Of a DNA stretch of 64,000 nt, positions 18,656-27,200 are shown piece after piece; within the stretch, counting starts at the first letter, position 1, and each line of letters opens with the position of its first letter. The stretch spans positions 620,001-684,000 of the forward strand of contig QKMZ01000005.1 in assembly GCA_003242885.1 (NCBI GenBank), in the 5' to 3' direction. The notes below the pieces were generated by a model that was given only the letters and a program-made list of their open reading frames with translations, was not told where the DNA came from and searched no databases. Both the position numbers and the translations under genes were made by a program. This DNA comes from Candidatus Melainabacteria bacterium. Its GTDB lineage: Bacteria > Cyanobacteriota > Vampirovibrionia > Obscuribacterales > Obscuribacteraceae.

Positions 18656-19093
18656 TTACAAATGCCGTTGAACCTTGAACAGCCAAGGATTGAGAACGTC
18701 AACGTTCAGAGTCGTAAATAGATTAGTATCACGCGTAGCGACCGCGAATCCATGAAGTTTCGCTATCGCCGCAATTTGTCCGTCATATAGTGAAACTGTT
18801 TTTCCAGATGCTCTAGCTGCTGCAATGATCGGTGCGTGAATTCTGGCGGCATCTTGATCGAACGGTAATATTCTTGTACCGAATATCTTGTCGAGGAGCT
18901 GATTGATCCCAGTGCTAATCTGATTCTTGCGCTTACCAGAGGGTAAAATTTCCACGCCCAATAATAACTCTGACAAGCTTATTGCCGTCAGGTAGAGCGT
19001 TTCTGGCGCTTGTTCGTTTAGCCATGCGACGACCTTTTGATCGCGATTTGGTTTGATCGCCTCAGAAACAACATTGGTATCAAGAATTATCAT
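18656..19093 (-). CDS. fitB: PIN-domain toxin (VapC/FitB-like)
   Basis: This 145-residue PIN-domain ribonuclease has the four acidic residues expected for the metal site: D5 (ILDTN), E42 (SLSELLLG), D104 (SLYDGQIAA) and D122 (TRDTN). VapC/FitB toxins cleave RNA when freed from their antitoxin. The start overlaps the antitoxin stop by 4 bases (ATGA), the usual antitoxin-first operon order. The FitB subgroup assignment rests on pairing with an RHH antitoxin of the FitA type; VapC is the general name. Confidence 0.88.
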   Translation of the reverse strand: MIILDTNVVSEAIKPNRDQKVVAWLNEQAPETLYLTAISLSELLLGVEILPSGKRKNQISTGINQLLDKIFGTRILPFDQDAARIHAPIIAAARASGKTVSLYDGQIAAIAKLHGFAVATRDTNLFTTLNVDVLNPWLFKVQRHL

Positions 19094-19326
19094 TCGAACT
19101 CAGCGATCCGCGTTGATTCTTGCTCTCTGGCAATTTGCAAATCAAGGGAAAACTTGTCTCCGAAAGCCGCTAGTTCTGAACCTACTTTCAGCCTGTTTTT
19201 TGGCTTGACCGCTTCTTCTAAAATGGTGCGAATTTCCGCTTCCGTGCTGCGGCCATTTTGGGCCGCTCGTACTCTCAAAGCCCTGTGCACTTCATCCGGC
19301 AAATTTCTGACGGTAACAACTGCCAT
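19090..19326 (-). CDS. fitA: Ribbon-helix-helix antitoxin (FitA/VapB-like)
   Basis: This 78-residue antitoxin has an N-terminal ribbon-helix-helix DNA-binding domain, VTVRNLPDEVHRALRVRAA. The helix STEAEIRTILEEAV, characteristic of FitA, follows. The C-terminal acidic tail should wrap the PIN toxin. AAGGA lies 9 bases before the ATG. Toxin and antitoxin probably repress their own promoter in the 19327-19364 gap. Confidence 0.88.
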   Translation of the reverse strand: MAVVTVRNLPDEVHRALRVRAAQNGRSTEAEIRTILEEAVKPKNRLKVGSELAAFGDKFSLDLQIAREQESTRIAEFE

Positions 19327-19364
19327 GACTGCAAATCCTTATTGTGCTGTCAATGATAGCATTT

Positions 19365-19670
19365 TTATGGTTTGCTAGCAATGCTGGGAGGTCTTACTGT
19401 GACAGTGATTGCAACGCCAAGAGCGCTTCCGATTACCGCTCCAGTCATACCCTGCTCAATTAAGCTCTTTAGGAGTAATAATGCTGTAGCCAAGCCTATT
19501 TCAGTAGAAAGAATGGTTGGCGGTATTTCTTTCAGTAGACCTGGTTTTGATGCACCGGGTTCGACCGGCGTCTCGTATTCTATTCTGACTCGTCTGTTTG
19601 CGCTAAACGCGCCAAATCCCAGGCGTCGAGTATCAGGATCGAACACAAAAGAGTAAGTCGTAAAAGCCAT
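19365..19670 (-). CDS. Small membrane protein, unknown function (start uncertain)
   Basis: From the ATG at 19670 this is a 101-residue protein. It has a hydrophobic helix near the C-terminus (GLATALLLL then TGAVIGSALGVAITVTV). No family is recognised. The frame stays open upstream of that ATG and encodes another hydrophobic stretch, LVTGAIVGCVLGV. It overlaps the end of the aldehyde dehydrogenase gene, so the true start may be a non-standard codon further upstream near GGAAGG at about 19769. It lies directly downstream of the dehydrogenase on the same strand. Confidence 0.45.
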   Translation of the reverse strand: MAFTTYSFVFDPDTRRLGFGAFSANRRVRIEYETPVEPGASKPGLLKEIPPTILSTEIGLATALLLLKSLIEQGMTGAVIGSALGVAITVTVRPPSIASKP

Positions 19671-19750
19671 GACACCAAGAACGCAACCAACAATTGCACC
19701 AGTAACTAGGTGGTGCGAATTACAGTTTTGGTCGTTCTGATTTTTGCGAA

Positions 19751-21277
19751 TTAGCTCTTCGCCTTCCAGATTGGATCGTGGAACTTAGCGCTGCCTTTCG
19801 ACGGTGCGACCCAGCGTGTCATGGTCATCTTCTGTTGCGTGTAGAAGTGCACGCTTTCCTTGCCTTGAATGTGCAAGTCGCCGAAGAATGAATTGTTCCA
19901 TCCGGTGAATGGGAACCACGCCATAGGTGCGGGGACGCCTACATTGATGCCGATCATGCCGGCGTTGAAGCGGTGTTTGAATTCACGCGCAGCGCGACCA
20001 CTCGAAGTGTAGATGACTGCGCCGTTGCCGTATTCGCAGTTTTCGCCGAGCTTGATTGCGTCTTCGATGGTTTCGACGCGAACGCATGAGAGCACTGGTC
20101 CAAAGATTTCTTCTTTAACGACGGTGTTGTCCGCTTTCAATTTGTCGATGATGGTTGGTCCTAAGAAGTAGCCGTTAGGCGCGTCTTTGACCTTCAGTTT
20201 TCGGCCGTCCAAAACCGGGTCGCCGCCTTCCTTGACGCCCTTGTCGATGAGCGATGTGACTTTCGCCAGGTGCTCTCTCGAAACTACTGGTCCCATGTCG
20301 ATGCTGTCATCGACGTCTGTGCGGCCGACCTTCATTTTGCCTGCTGACTCAACCAATTGCGGAATCAGCATGTCGCCTGCTTCTCCAACTGGTATCGCCA
20401 AGCTACCGGCCATGCAGCGTTCGCCTGCGCAACCGAATGCGGAGGCTTGCAGTGCTTGCACTGTTTGGTCCATGTCTGCGTCCGGCATGATGATAATGTG
20501 GTTTTTCGCGCCGCCAGCAGATTGCACTCGCTTGCCGTGCTTTGTGCCCGTCTCGTAGACGTACTTCGCGATGGTTGTAGAACCGACGAATGAAATAGCC
20601 TTGATTTGCGGGTGGGTGAGCAATGCGTTGACGCAATCTTTGCCACCATGCACGATGTTGAAAACACCGTCGGGCAGCCCAGCTTCCTTGAGGAATTCTG
20701 CAATCATCATGCTGGTCAGTGGCACTTTCTCCGATGGTTTTAGAACAAACGTATTGCCACATGTGATTGCCACCGGATACATCCAGAGTGGCACCATTGC
20801 CGGGAAATTGAATGGTGTGATGCCTGCGCAAACGCCGAGCGGATGGCGGACTGTTTCAATATCTACATTGCGCGCGATGTTTTCCATCGACTCGCCCATG
20901 ATTAGCGAAGGCACGCCGCATGCGAATTCAACTACTTCAATGCCGCGCATTACCGATGCTCTCGCTTCGGCAATTGTCTTTCCGTGCTCGCGCACTACGG
21001 ACTTAGCGATGTCCTCGTAGTTGTTGTCGAGTAAAGCTTTGAATTTGAACATTACGCGGGCGCGTTCAACGACCGGCACTTCTCGCCACTCTAGGAATGC
21101 TTTTTGCGCCGCTTGAACTGCGTGATCAACGTCATCGTTGCCGCCCATCGGAACTTTGGCGATCACTTCGCCGGTCGACGGATTATTGACCTCGCCGAAT
21201 TCGGTTGCCTTCGACTCTACCCAGGCTCCGTTGATCAAGAGCTTGCAAGTCGTGACCTTGTCTTGCGTGACGACCAT
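19751..21277 (-). CDS. mmsA: Methylmalonate-semialdehyde dehydrogenase (CoA-acylating)
   Basis: This 508-residue aldehyde dehydrogenase of the MmsA/IolA group converts methylmalonate (or malonate) semialdehyde and CoA to propionyl- (or acetyl-) CoA with NAD. It acts in valine and inositol breakdown. The catalytic Cys is in GCAGERCMAGS (about residue 287). The family signatures PFNFPAMVPLWMYPVAI and FTGWNNSFFGDLH are present. The ATG at 21277 has GGAGG 7 bases upstream, whereas the longer frame to 21343 has no ribosome site. No other valine or inositol gene is adjacent. Confidence 0.93.
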   Translation of the reverse strand: MVVTQDKVTTCKLLINGAWVESKATEFGEVNNPSTGEVIAKVPMGGNDDVDHAVQAAQKAFLEWREVPVVERARVMFKFKALLDNNYEDIAKSVVREHGKTIAEARASVMRGIEVVEFACGVPSLIMGESMENIARNVDIETVRHPLGVCAGITPFNFPAMVPLWMYPVAITCGNTFVLKPSEKVPLTSMMIAEFLKEAGLPDGVFNIVHGGKDCVNALLTHPQIKAISFVGSTTIAKYVYETGTKHGKRVQSAGGAKNHIIIMPDADMDQTVQALQASAFGCAGERCMAGSLAIPVGEAGDMLIPQLVESAGKMKVGRTDVDDSIDMGPVVSREHLAKVTSLIDKGVKEGGDPVLDGRKLKVKDAPNGYFLGPTIIDKLKADNTVVKEEIFGPVLSCVRVETIEDAIKLGENCEYGNGAVIYTSSGRAAREFKHRFNAGMIGINVGVPAPMAWFPFTGWNNSFFGDLHIQGKESVHFYTQQKMTMTRWVAPSKGSAKFHDPIWKAKS

Positions 21278-21416
21278 CGCGAATCCTCCGCCGGAATGTC
21301 TGTTAATGCGCATTAGAATAGCTTCTAAATATTCCAATGACAACTGTTGGATAGCGTTTTACAGTAAAGCGAAGAAATTTCTAAGGATTGCGCTTGTGGA
21401 CGATCGGCGCTTGGTA

Positions 21417-22085
21417 TTACTCGTTGTCTCTGTAAGCCGGCAGCGCCAAGCTGTTTTCCAGCTGCTTGCAGAGGTCGTTTATGTCCTTGCCTTCGGACAG
21501 AGCTTTTTCCATTTGCTTGAACTGCTCGACGTGATTGTTGATGTTTTTCTTTTGCGCGTTACAGCGTTTCAACTCATCAAAAATTCTTTGGCGACGCTTG
21601 TGTTGTGGACCAAACGGCACTGTGTAAGTTTTCATCATTTGGTCGATATAAGCCTGATAAGCGGCGTTTCGACTGTCACGCGCCGCCGCTGCACTTGCTG
21701 CGGTTTTCGCATCAGCATTGGCATTGAATTCTTTGACGTGCTTTTCAAGCCTGTCTTGCACTTCTTTAATAAACGCATTGCAATCGTTCATGTAAGTCGG
21801 ATCTTTGCTATCTCTTCCAGCAGCTCTTCTCTCTAGCGCGTCAAACTTCGCCCAGAGGGCATCGACATTCGAATTCTCTTTCGTCATTTGCTTTAGCTTG
21901 TCGCATACAGCCTGTCTCTGCGGCTGATACCGTCCGGGCTGCACTTGGTACGCAAGCAGCTTGTCGTGATAGGCCTTCATTTGTGTTTCGTATGAAGAAC
22001 ATGATCCCGCCGAAGCGAACCACATGTTAGAGAAAACCATTATTGATCCCGCGAGCAAATGTCCGACAAGTCGCGTCCTTTTCAT
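21417..22085 (-). CDS. Exported coiled-coil protein, unknown function
   Basis: This is a 222-residue protein with a signal peptide (MKRTRLVGHLLAGSIMVFSN, cleavage likely near ASAGS). Most of the rest is charged and helical, with a coiled-coil look. Four Cys outside the signal (including CSSYE and RCNAQKK) could form disulphides. GGAG lies 10 bases before the ATG. Three 20-base tandem repeats lie immediately upstream (22101-22160). No family recognised. Confidence 0.65.
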   Translation of the reverse strand: MKRTRLVGHLLAGSIMVFSNMWFASAGSCSSYETQMKAYHDKLLAYQVQPGRYQPQRQAVCDKLKQMTKENSNVDALWAKFDALERRAAGRDSKDPTYMNDCNAFIKEVQDRLEKHVKEFNANADAKTAASAAAARDSRNAAYQAYIDQMMKTYTVPFGPQHKRRQRIFDELKRCNAQKKNINNHVEQFKQMEKALSEGKDINDLCKQLENSLALPAYRDNE

Positions 22086-22100
22086 CGTGTCACTTCTCCG

Positions 22101-22160
22101 GCTTTTGTGGTTTGAGAGTCGCTTTTGTGGTTGAGCTGCATTTTTGTAGTTTGAGCTGCG
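22101..22160. repeat. Three tandem 20-bp repeats upstream of the exported coiled-coil gene
   Basis: Consecutive units GCTTTTGTGGTTTGAGAGTC, GCTTTTGTGGTTGAGCTGCA and TTTTTGTAGTTTGAGCTGCG differ at a few positions. They end 15 bases before the ATG of the gene at 21417-22085. They could be stacked regulator sites or a small tandem duplication. Confidence 0.7.
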
Positions 22161-22295
22161 CTTGGCGCAATAAGCATCAGCATGAGCAGCTAACTGATTG
22201 TCTTTGCGTTTTCTTTATTCCCGTTTCGCAGTTTTTGACGTCTGTTATACGCCCTGTGTGGCTTACTAGAAGCGTAGAGCCACGAGGGCCACGTG

Positions 22296-22451
22296 ATGAT
22301 TGAAACATACGCCATTGCTCTAGTACTATTCGGGTTGGCCTGGGCTGTCGGAAGTACACTCGACCATTTACTCGAAAGAGCTAACAAGACCGTATATGCA
22401 CCACATACGGTGCGCCAGAGGCTGCCTGAGTATAGCGTGCTAGAACCTTGA
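22296..22451 (+). CDS. Candidate 51-residue membrane protein
   Basis: A short ORF fills the gap between two minus-strand genes. It reads MIETYAIALVLFGLAWAVGS with a single hydrophobic helix, then a basic tail (LERANKTVYAPHTVRQR). GAGGG stands 7 bases upstream of the ATG. An inverted repeat, ACCGTAT and ATACGGT, lies inside the frame at about 22389-22411. It is unsupported by homology here, so it may be chance. The rest of 22086-22469 shows only the tandem repeats. Confidence 0.4.
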   Translation: MIETYAIALVLFGLAWAVGSTLDHLLERANKTVYAPHTVRQRLPEYSVLEP

Positions 22452-22469
22452 GTTCGCAGTGAAGTTTCG

Positions 22470-23333
22470 TTAGTTGTGATCTCTATAACTATCTGCATTC
22501 GAACGCGCCCGATCGGCTGAGGCTTGAGCGCGGTCGGCTGCGTTTCTGGCTGATGCTGCAGCGTCATTCGCGTTGAGAGCTCCGCCGGAGGCTGCGGCAG
22601 TGGCGCTGTTTGCTGCTCCTCTTGCTGCTTGTGCGGCGTAGTAAGCTTCGTCTGCCGCTGACATACGAGAGCTTTTATTGCCGTAGCGCGTGCGCTCTTC
22701 CGCCCCTAGTGCGCGCATAGCTGCATCTTCGGCTGTTTGTCGGTATTGGGCAGCATTGTTGTACTTGCGCTGGTTGTTTTGCTGTTTTTGAAATTGAGCT
22801 TGTTGTGAATTTCCCGATGTGGAAGAACTCGATGAGTCGCCTTCCAAGAACATACGAAGTAGGTCTCGCTTTGTCATTGGTGGGCGGGGCGCGGCTTGTT
22901 GTCCACCACCTAGCAAACCAGCAAAAGGTGATTGTCGCACCGCCTGCTGTTGTGGATGCAATGGCGATTGGCTGAACATGCTGTTATTGCGTGGAGGGTA
23001 GGAGAAGCCATTACTTCCCTGATAGTTATTCTGGTATCCGCCGGGATACCCAGCTTGCATACCCGGGTTATAACCGCCTTGCATGCCGGGACTGAAGCCA
23101 CCCTGCATTTGTTGTTGCTGCATCTGTCGTTGCACTTGCTCGCGGTTGAGCATGTTTTGCTGCTGTTGAATGCCTTGCTGCATTCCACGCGAATCTTCGA
23201 CTCGGTTGAGCAGCCGTTCCATCTGCTGTTCACTGTCCTGGGCTATAACACATTGCGGCAGACCTGCAGCACCAGCGATTGCTGCAATGAGGAGGTATCG
23301 CAAATTCCTCGGTCGTGAAACGTTTGCTTTCAT
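22470..23333 (-). CDS. Exported Gln/Gly-rich low-complexity protein
   Basis: This is a 287-residue protein with a signal peptide (LRYLLIAAIAGAAGLPQCVIA). A Gln/Met-rich coiled segment follows (QREQVQRQ-type, about residues 50-80), then a Gly/Tyr/Pro/Asn-rich stretch with repeated PGMQGGY. A Ser tract and an Ala-rich helix (AAASARNAADRAQASADRAR) end it. The ATG at 23333 is chosen because it places the signal peptide at the start; upstream in-frame sequence is Cys-rich and unlikely. No catalytic domain. It may be an envelope or matrix protein; function unknown. Confidence 0.65.
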   Translation of the reverse strand: MKANVSRPRNLRYLLIAAIAGAAGLPQCVIAQDSEQQMERLLNRVEDSRGMQQGIQQQQNMLNREQVQRQMQQQQMQGGFSPGMQGGYNPGMQAGYPGGYQNNYQGSNGFSYPPRNNSMFSQSPLHPQQQAVRQSPFAGLLGGGQQAAPRPPMTKRDLLRMFLEGDSSSSSTSGNSQQAQFQKQQNNQRKYNNAAQYRQTAEDAAMRALGAEERTRYGNKSSRMSAADEAYYAAQAARGAANSATAAASGGALNANDAAASARNAADRAQASADRARSNADSYRDHN

Positions 23334-23352
23334 ATATAGATCTTTCTGCGCG

Positions 23353-24021
23353 TCAGGCGCGCACTTGCAGTTGACGCAATCGGCGCACTTCGTCGTCGAG
23401 TGTAACATCCGGTACTTCGCCGCCTTTGAGGCTGGTGCCGACTTTGCGGCTCCAGATGCCCATGTGTTTCATGAGCCAGCCGTCCAGCCGGTCTTTCATG
23501 AGTGTTTCTTTCAGGTGACGGATGCCTTCCATTACGCGCCCGTCTTCGAAGCTGCGTATTGTTTCTGCACCATTGCCCAAACGGCGTCCGTGCATGCAAT
23601 GCAAGACATCGACGATGCTTCCGCACGGGACTGGTCCCAGCACTGCTAAAACCAAGCCTGTGCTGTCTTCGTCGTGTGCTGCCTCGTCTTGAATGAAGTC
23701 TACTTGTATCCATGTGCGAGCATTGAAGCGAACTTTGAGTACAACCGGCTCGCAGATGAGCGAGTTGAATGAGCCGCCGCCCATATCACGCATGCTGGCT
23801 GCGCGCGCGTATTTAAATGCATCTTGCGGCTTGGTCGAGAAGAAGCTGTAGCTATTGCGCCCAGGCTCTATAGTGCCTGATTTGTTGATTTCCCAGCGCC
23901 GGTAACAATTTGTGCCGTGGTAAAGAAAGATCTCGTTGTTGTCTTTGACGTAGTCAATGCCGACTGTATCAGCAGCAAACTCCGTTAAAGGAGGCGGGGG
24001 CTCGTAGTTGAAACTATTCAG
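23353..24021 (-). CDS. Possible ADP-ribosyltransferase-fold protein lacking an ATG start
   Basis: An open frame from 24060 to 23353 has no ATG, GTG or TTG before an internal Met at 23793. The coding character clearly extends upstream of that Met. A CTG at 24021, 7 bases after AGGA, is the best visible start (222 residues), though pseudogenisation or a base error is possible. Residues about 33-80 contain FLYHGTN, then SYSFFSTKPQDAFKYA. This pattern recalls the H-G-T and F-S-T...A-x-x-Y-A motifs of PARP/ART-like toxin and effector domains. A later GPVPCGSIVDVL could be the third motif. The assignment is by eye only and tentative. It lies downstream of the three coiled-coil genes on the same strand. 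Confidence 0.4.
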   Translation of the reverse strand: MNSFNYEPPPPLTEFAADTVGIDYVKDNNEIFLYHGTNCYRRWEINKSGTIEPGRNSYSFFSTKPQDAFKYARAASMRDMGGGSFNSLICEPVVLKVRFNARTWIQVDFIQDEAAHDEDSTGLVLAVLGPVPCGSIVDVLHCMHGRRLGNGAETIRSFEDGRVMEGIRHLKETLMKDRLDGWLMKHMGIWSRKVGTSLKGGEVPDVTLDDEVRRLRQLQVRA

Positions 24022-24233
24022 TTTCCTTTCCTCAGTGAGCTCGTAGCTACGGTGATCTGTTCAAATGAGCCTATGATGACCCTTGTGTCACTATTCCCGG
24101 AAAAGATCAGTTATTAACCCGCGCACGCGGATCTTATAATGTTGCGGAAAGCTGCAAATTTAACCTAATGACTCGGAATTTCTGAAACTGGACTCGTAGC
24201 GGAAGAGCATTTCTAAGGTCCGCTTCGGCCATT

Positions 24234-27200
24234 CTATTCCATATATTTTTCGCGCGCTGCTTGTATCGCCGCTAAGGCTTCTTGAATCGCATCGCGCATC
24301 GTAGCCAGACCGTTGTCTGAAGCCTGGCGTGCGCCTTGCGAGTATTGGGTGCGCATATTGGTCAGATCTTGCTGTACTTGCTGACTAACCTGCTCGAGGC
24401 GGTCGCAGCCGCTATCGATTGTTGTGATCAGCCCGGAAGTCGCTTGCTGCTTGATTTGCAGCACTCGGGTGTGCGCTGTGTTGCGCACTTCGGTCAACTG
24501 CGGGTCGGCATCTACAGAAGACGTCTCCGCAAGCTTCTTGCAGATTTGCTCTGTCTCTTGAATTTGCTTTTCAGTGCTGGAGAGCGTCGCCGTCACTTCT
24601 GACGTGCACTTTTCAATGTGAGTGCTGGCGTCTTTGAAGATCTCTTCCAGACCGGCTTGTTGATTGCGTCCAACTGAATCGATGTTGGAGAGGCACTCGG
24701 TTACCAGATTGTGAAGCTGTCCTTTTGCAGCATTCAGGCTGGCTTCCAGTCCCTGCATCTGCGCATTCACTTGCAGTGCGGACTCTTCCGAGAAGCGGTG
24801 GCACATCTCTGTGGACATCGCTCGCAAAATTTCCTTGCGCTCATTGAGTTTTGGCAAAAGCGTCAAAGTGAGATGCTGCCTGGTTTTGCGCGAAAGCGTC
24901 AACTCTGCGGTGCGCACCTGATAGTTGATGGTTTGTTCGAAATCCGATTTTGCAGACTTCAACTTATCGCTAGACTTCTCATTGGTGCCTTCCAGCTCGT
25001 CCATCATCGAATTGACGCTGCGGTCGAGCAAGGCTGTGACCGTATTGGTTTCCTCACCCATGCGCTCCTGGAAGCGCTTGAATCTGAGTTCGACCATGTT
25101 GACGAAGCCGTCGCCGGTATCTTTCAGCTTGTTTATGACGGTGTCGACCATTTGACCGACTTCTTGCGTGCGCTTGTTGACGGTCTCCTGCATCTCTCTT
25201 TCGAGTCCGCGGGAAAGAGCTTCTGTGTCGGCTCTGAATTGCTTCGATGCTTCGCGCAGCTCTTCGTAGCGAAGATTGCGCTCTTCTTCTATCTGGCTCT
25301 GGCTGGTCGTGAGCAGTTGTTTGATCGTGTAGCGACCGTTGGCGGCAGCGTCCGAAATCTTCAAGCGCACGTCTTCGGTGATGTTTTCCAATTGCTTGGT
25401 AAAACGTGTGCCGGTTTCGGCGAGTGAAGATTCAGATTGTTTGTCTGATTCGCTGCTCTCGTTGGCAAGGCGCTCCATCTCGGCTGCTACGGCAGCCTTG
25501 ATTTCTTCTACGCGGGAATTGAGTTTCTTCGCGGCTTTTGCCAGTTGTTGTTCGAGTTTCTTTTGGAAACTTGCCATTTCCGCAGCGATTGCCGCTTGTT
25601 CTTCGGCGGTCGGTTTGCGTGGTGGTTTGGGAGCAGGCGGCGGTTCTGGCGCGGCTGGCTCTTCTGCAACTGTTTCTTCAACCGCAGGGGCGGATTCCTC
25701 AAGAGGGGGCTCGGCTGCAAGCGCTTCGAGGGCGGTTTGCGGCACCGCTTCGGCGACGGCTTCTTCTGCGACTGGTTCGGCCGGTGCTTCGGCGACAGGT
25801 TCAGGCACGACTTCCGGCTCCGGTGGCGGAGGCGGGGGCGGTGTTAGTGGTGCTAAGAACGGATTGCTGGCACTGATTGCCGGAGGCACAATTTGAGGCA
25901 CAGGTACCGGTACGGGCGTTGGAGCCGGAGCCTCTTCTGCCACAATCTCTGCGCCCACTTCTGCCGGCACAGTGTCAGCGGCGATTTCTGCCGCCTGCGC
26001 TTCGGCTTCCGATGCTGCTATTGCTTCCGGAACAAATGGTTGCTCCCATGCATCCGCAGCCGGTTCTTCGGCCGCCGGTACTTCGCCAGAGGCTGCTGCA
26101 TCGCTGTATGACGACGGTTCCTTGAATGATTCTTGAAACTCTGCCCAGCCTGGAGGGGTTTCTTGATCGGGCACGAAATTACTTTCGTACGATGCTCCTT
26201 GCGCATCAGACGACGCAAAATCAGATGAAGTCGTATTAGTCGCGTAAGCAGCCGGCTCATCATAAGTAGATTGATTTTCCATCAAACCGCTCAAGGCTTC
26301 GGCGAGACCAGCTTCTTGTTGTTGAGCCGATGCCGGTAATACTTCTGATGGGGTTGGCGTATCCCAACTTTGCCATTCGTCGACTGACTGCTCTTCGGCG
26401 AGCGGGAACAGCGGAGCCTGGGTGCCTGCGTCTGCAGTATCTTCCGGTGTTTCCCACCCGAACAATTCTGCCGATTCTTGCGCTTGCCCTTGGGCTGCAG
26501 GTTGAGATGCAGGCGCCGCTACGGCTTGAGCCGGGGCACCAGTATTGCCTTGTTTGACTTTGGAAAGCTTGAGATTCAGCCTGTCGAAAAGTGAAAGGTT
26601 AGATTCATCTACTGCGGGCGCCGCTTCTTCTGCCGGGGCTTCGGCGTAGGCAGCAGGCTCGGCTTGGTCGTAAACCTGCGGTTCTGCATATTGCTGCGGT
26701 TCTGCGTACTGCTGCGCTTCTGCATACTGCTGTGGTTCTGCATATTGCTGCGGTTCTGCGTATTGTTGCTGCTCTTCGTATTGAGGTTCGGCGTACTGCT
26801 GTTCTGAATACTCAGGCTGAGCGTATGCCTGCTCTGCGCTGCTGTCTTCTACGTACTGGGCGGCCGCTTGCTCGGGCGCTGCCTCGCTATAAGCTCCGGC
26901 TTCAGGAGCGGTGTCTTGCGGTTCTGCATATTCTGTATATTCTTGATACGCCTCCGCCGGCGGTGCCTCGGGTTCGCCAGCTGGATATTCTGCTGCCGGT
27001 TCTGGCTCTGGAGCAGCCGGTTGCGCGGGCTCCGGCTTCTTAGGCGGTGCGCCAAATTGCTGGTAGATGCCTGTCTCGACTTGGAAAGCTACTGGGTCTC
27101 CGCCGCCTTGCGGACGGATTGCTTGGGGACGAATTTGCTGCGGTTGTCCACCGCTTTTCACCGGTGGTGGCAGAAATGGCTGGTTGGGAGTGCCGATTGG

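Noticed and set aside
18174-18686. 170-codon antisense ORF over the desaturase tail
   Set aside because: It is the shadow of the Ala-rich repeat codons on the other strand; Cys/Phe/Ser-rich and without a ribosome site.
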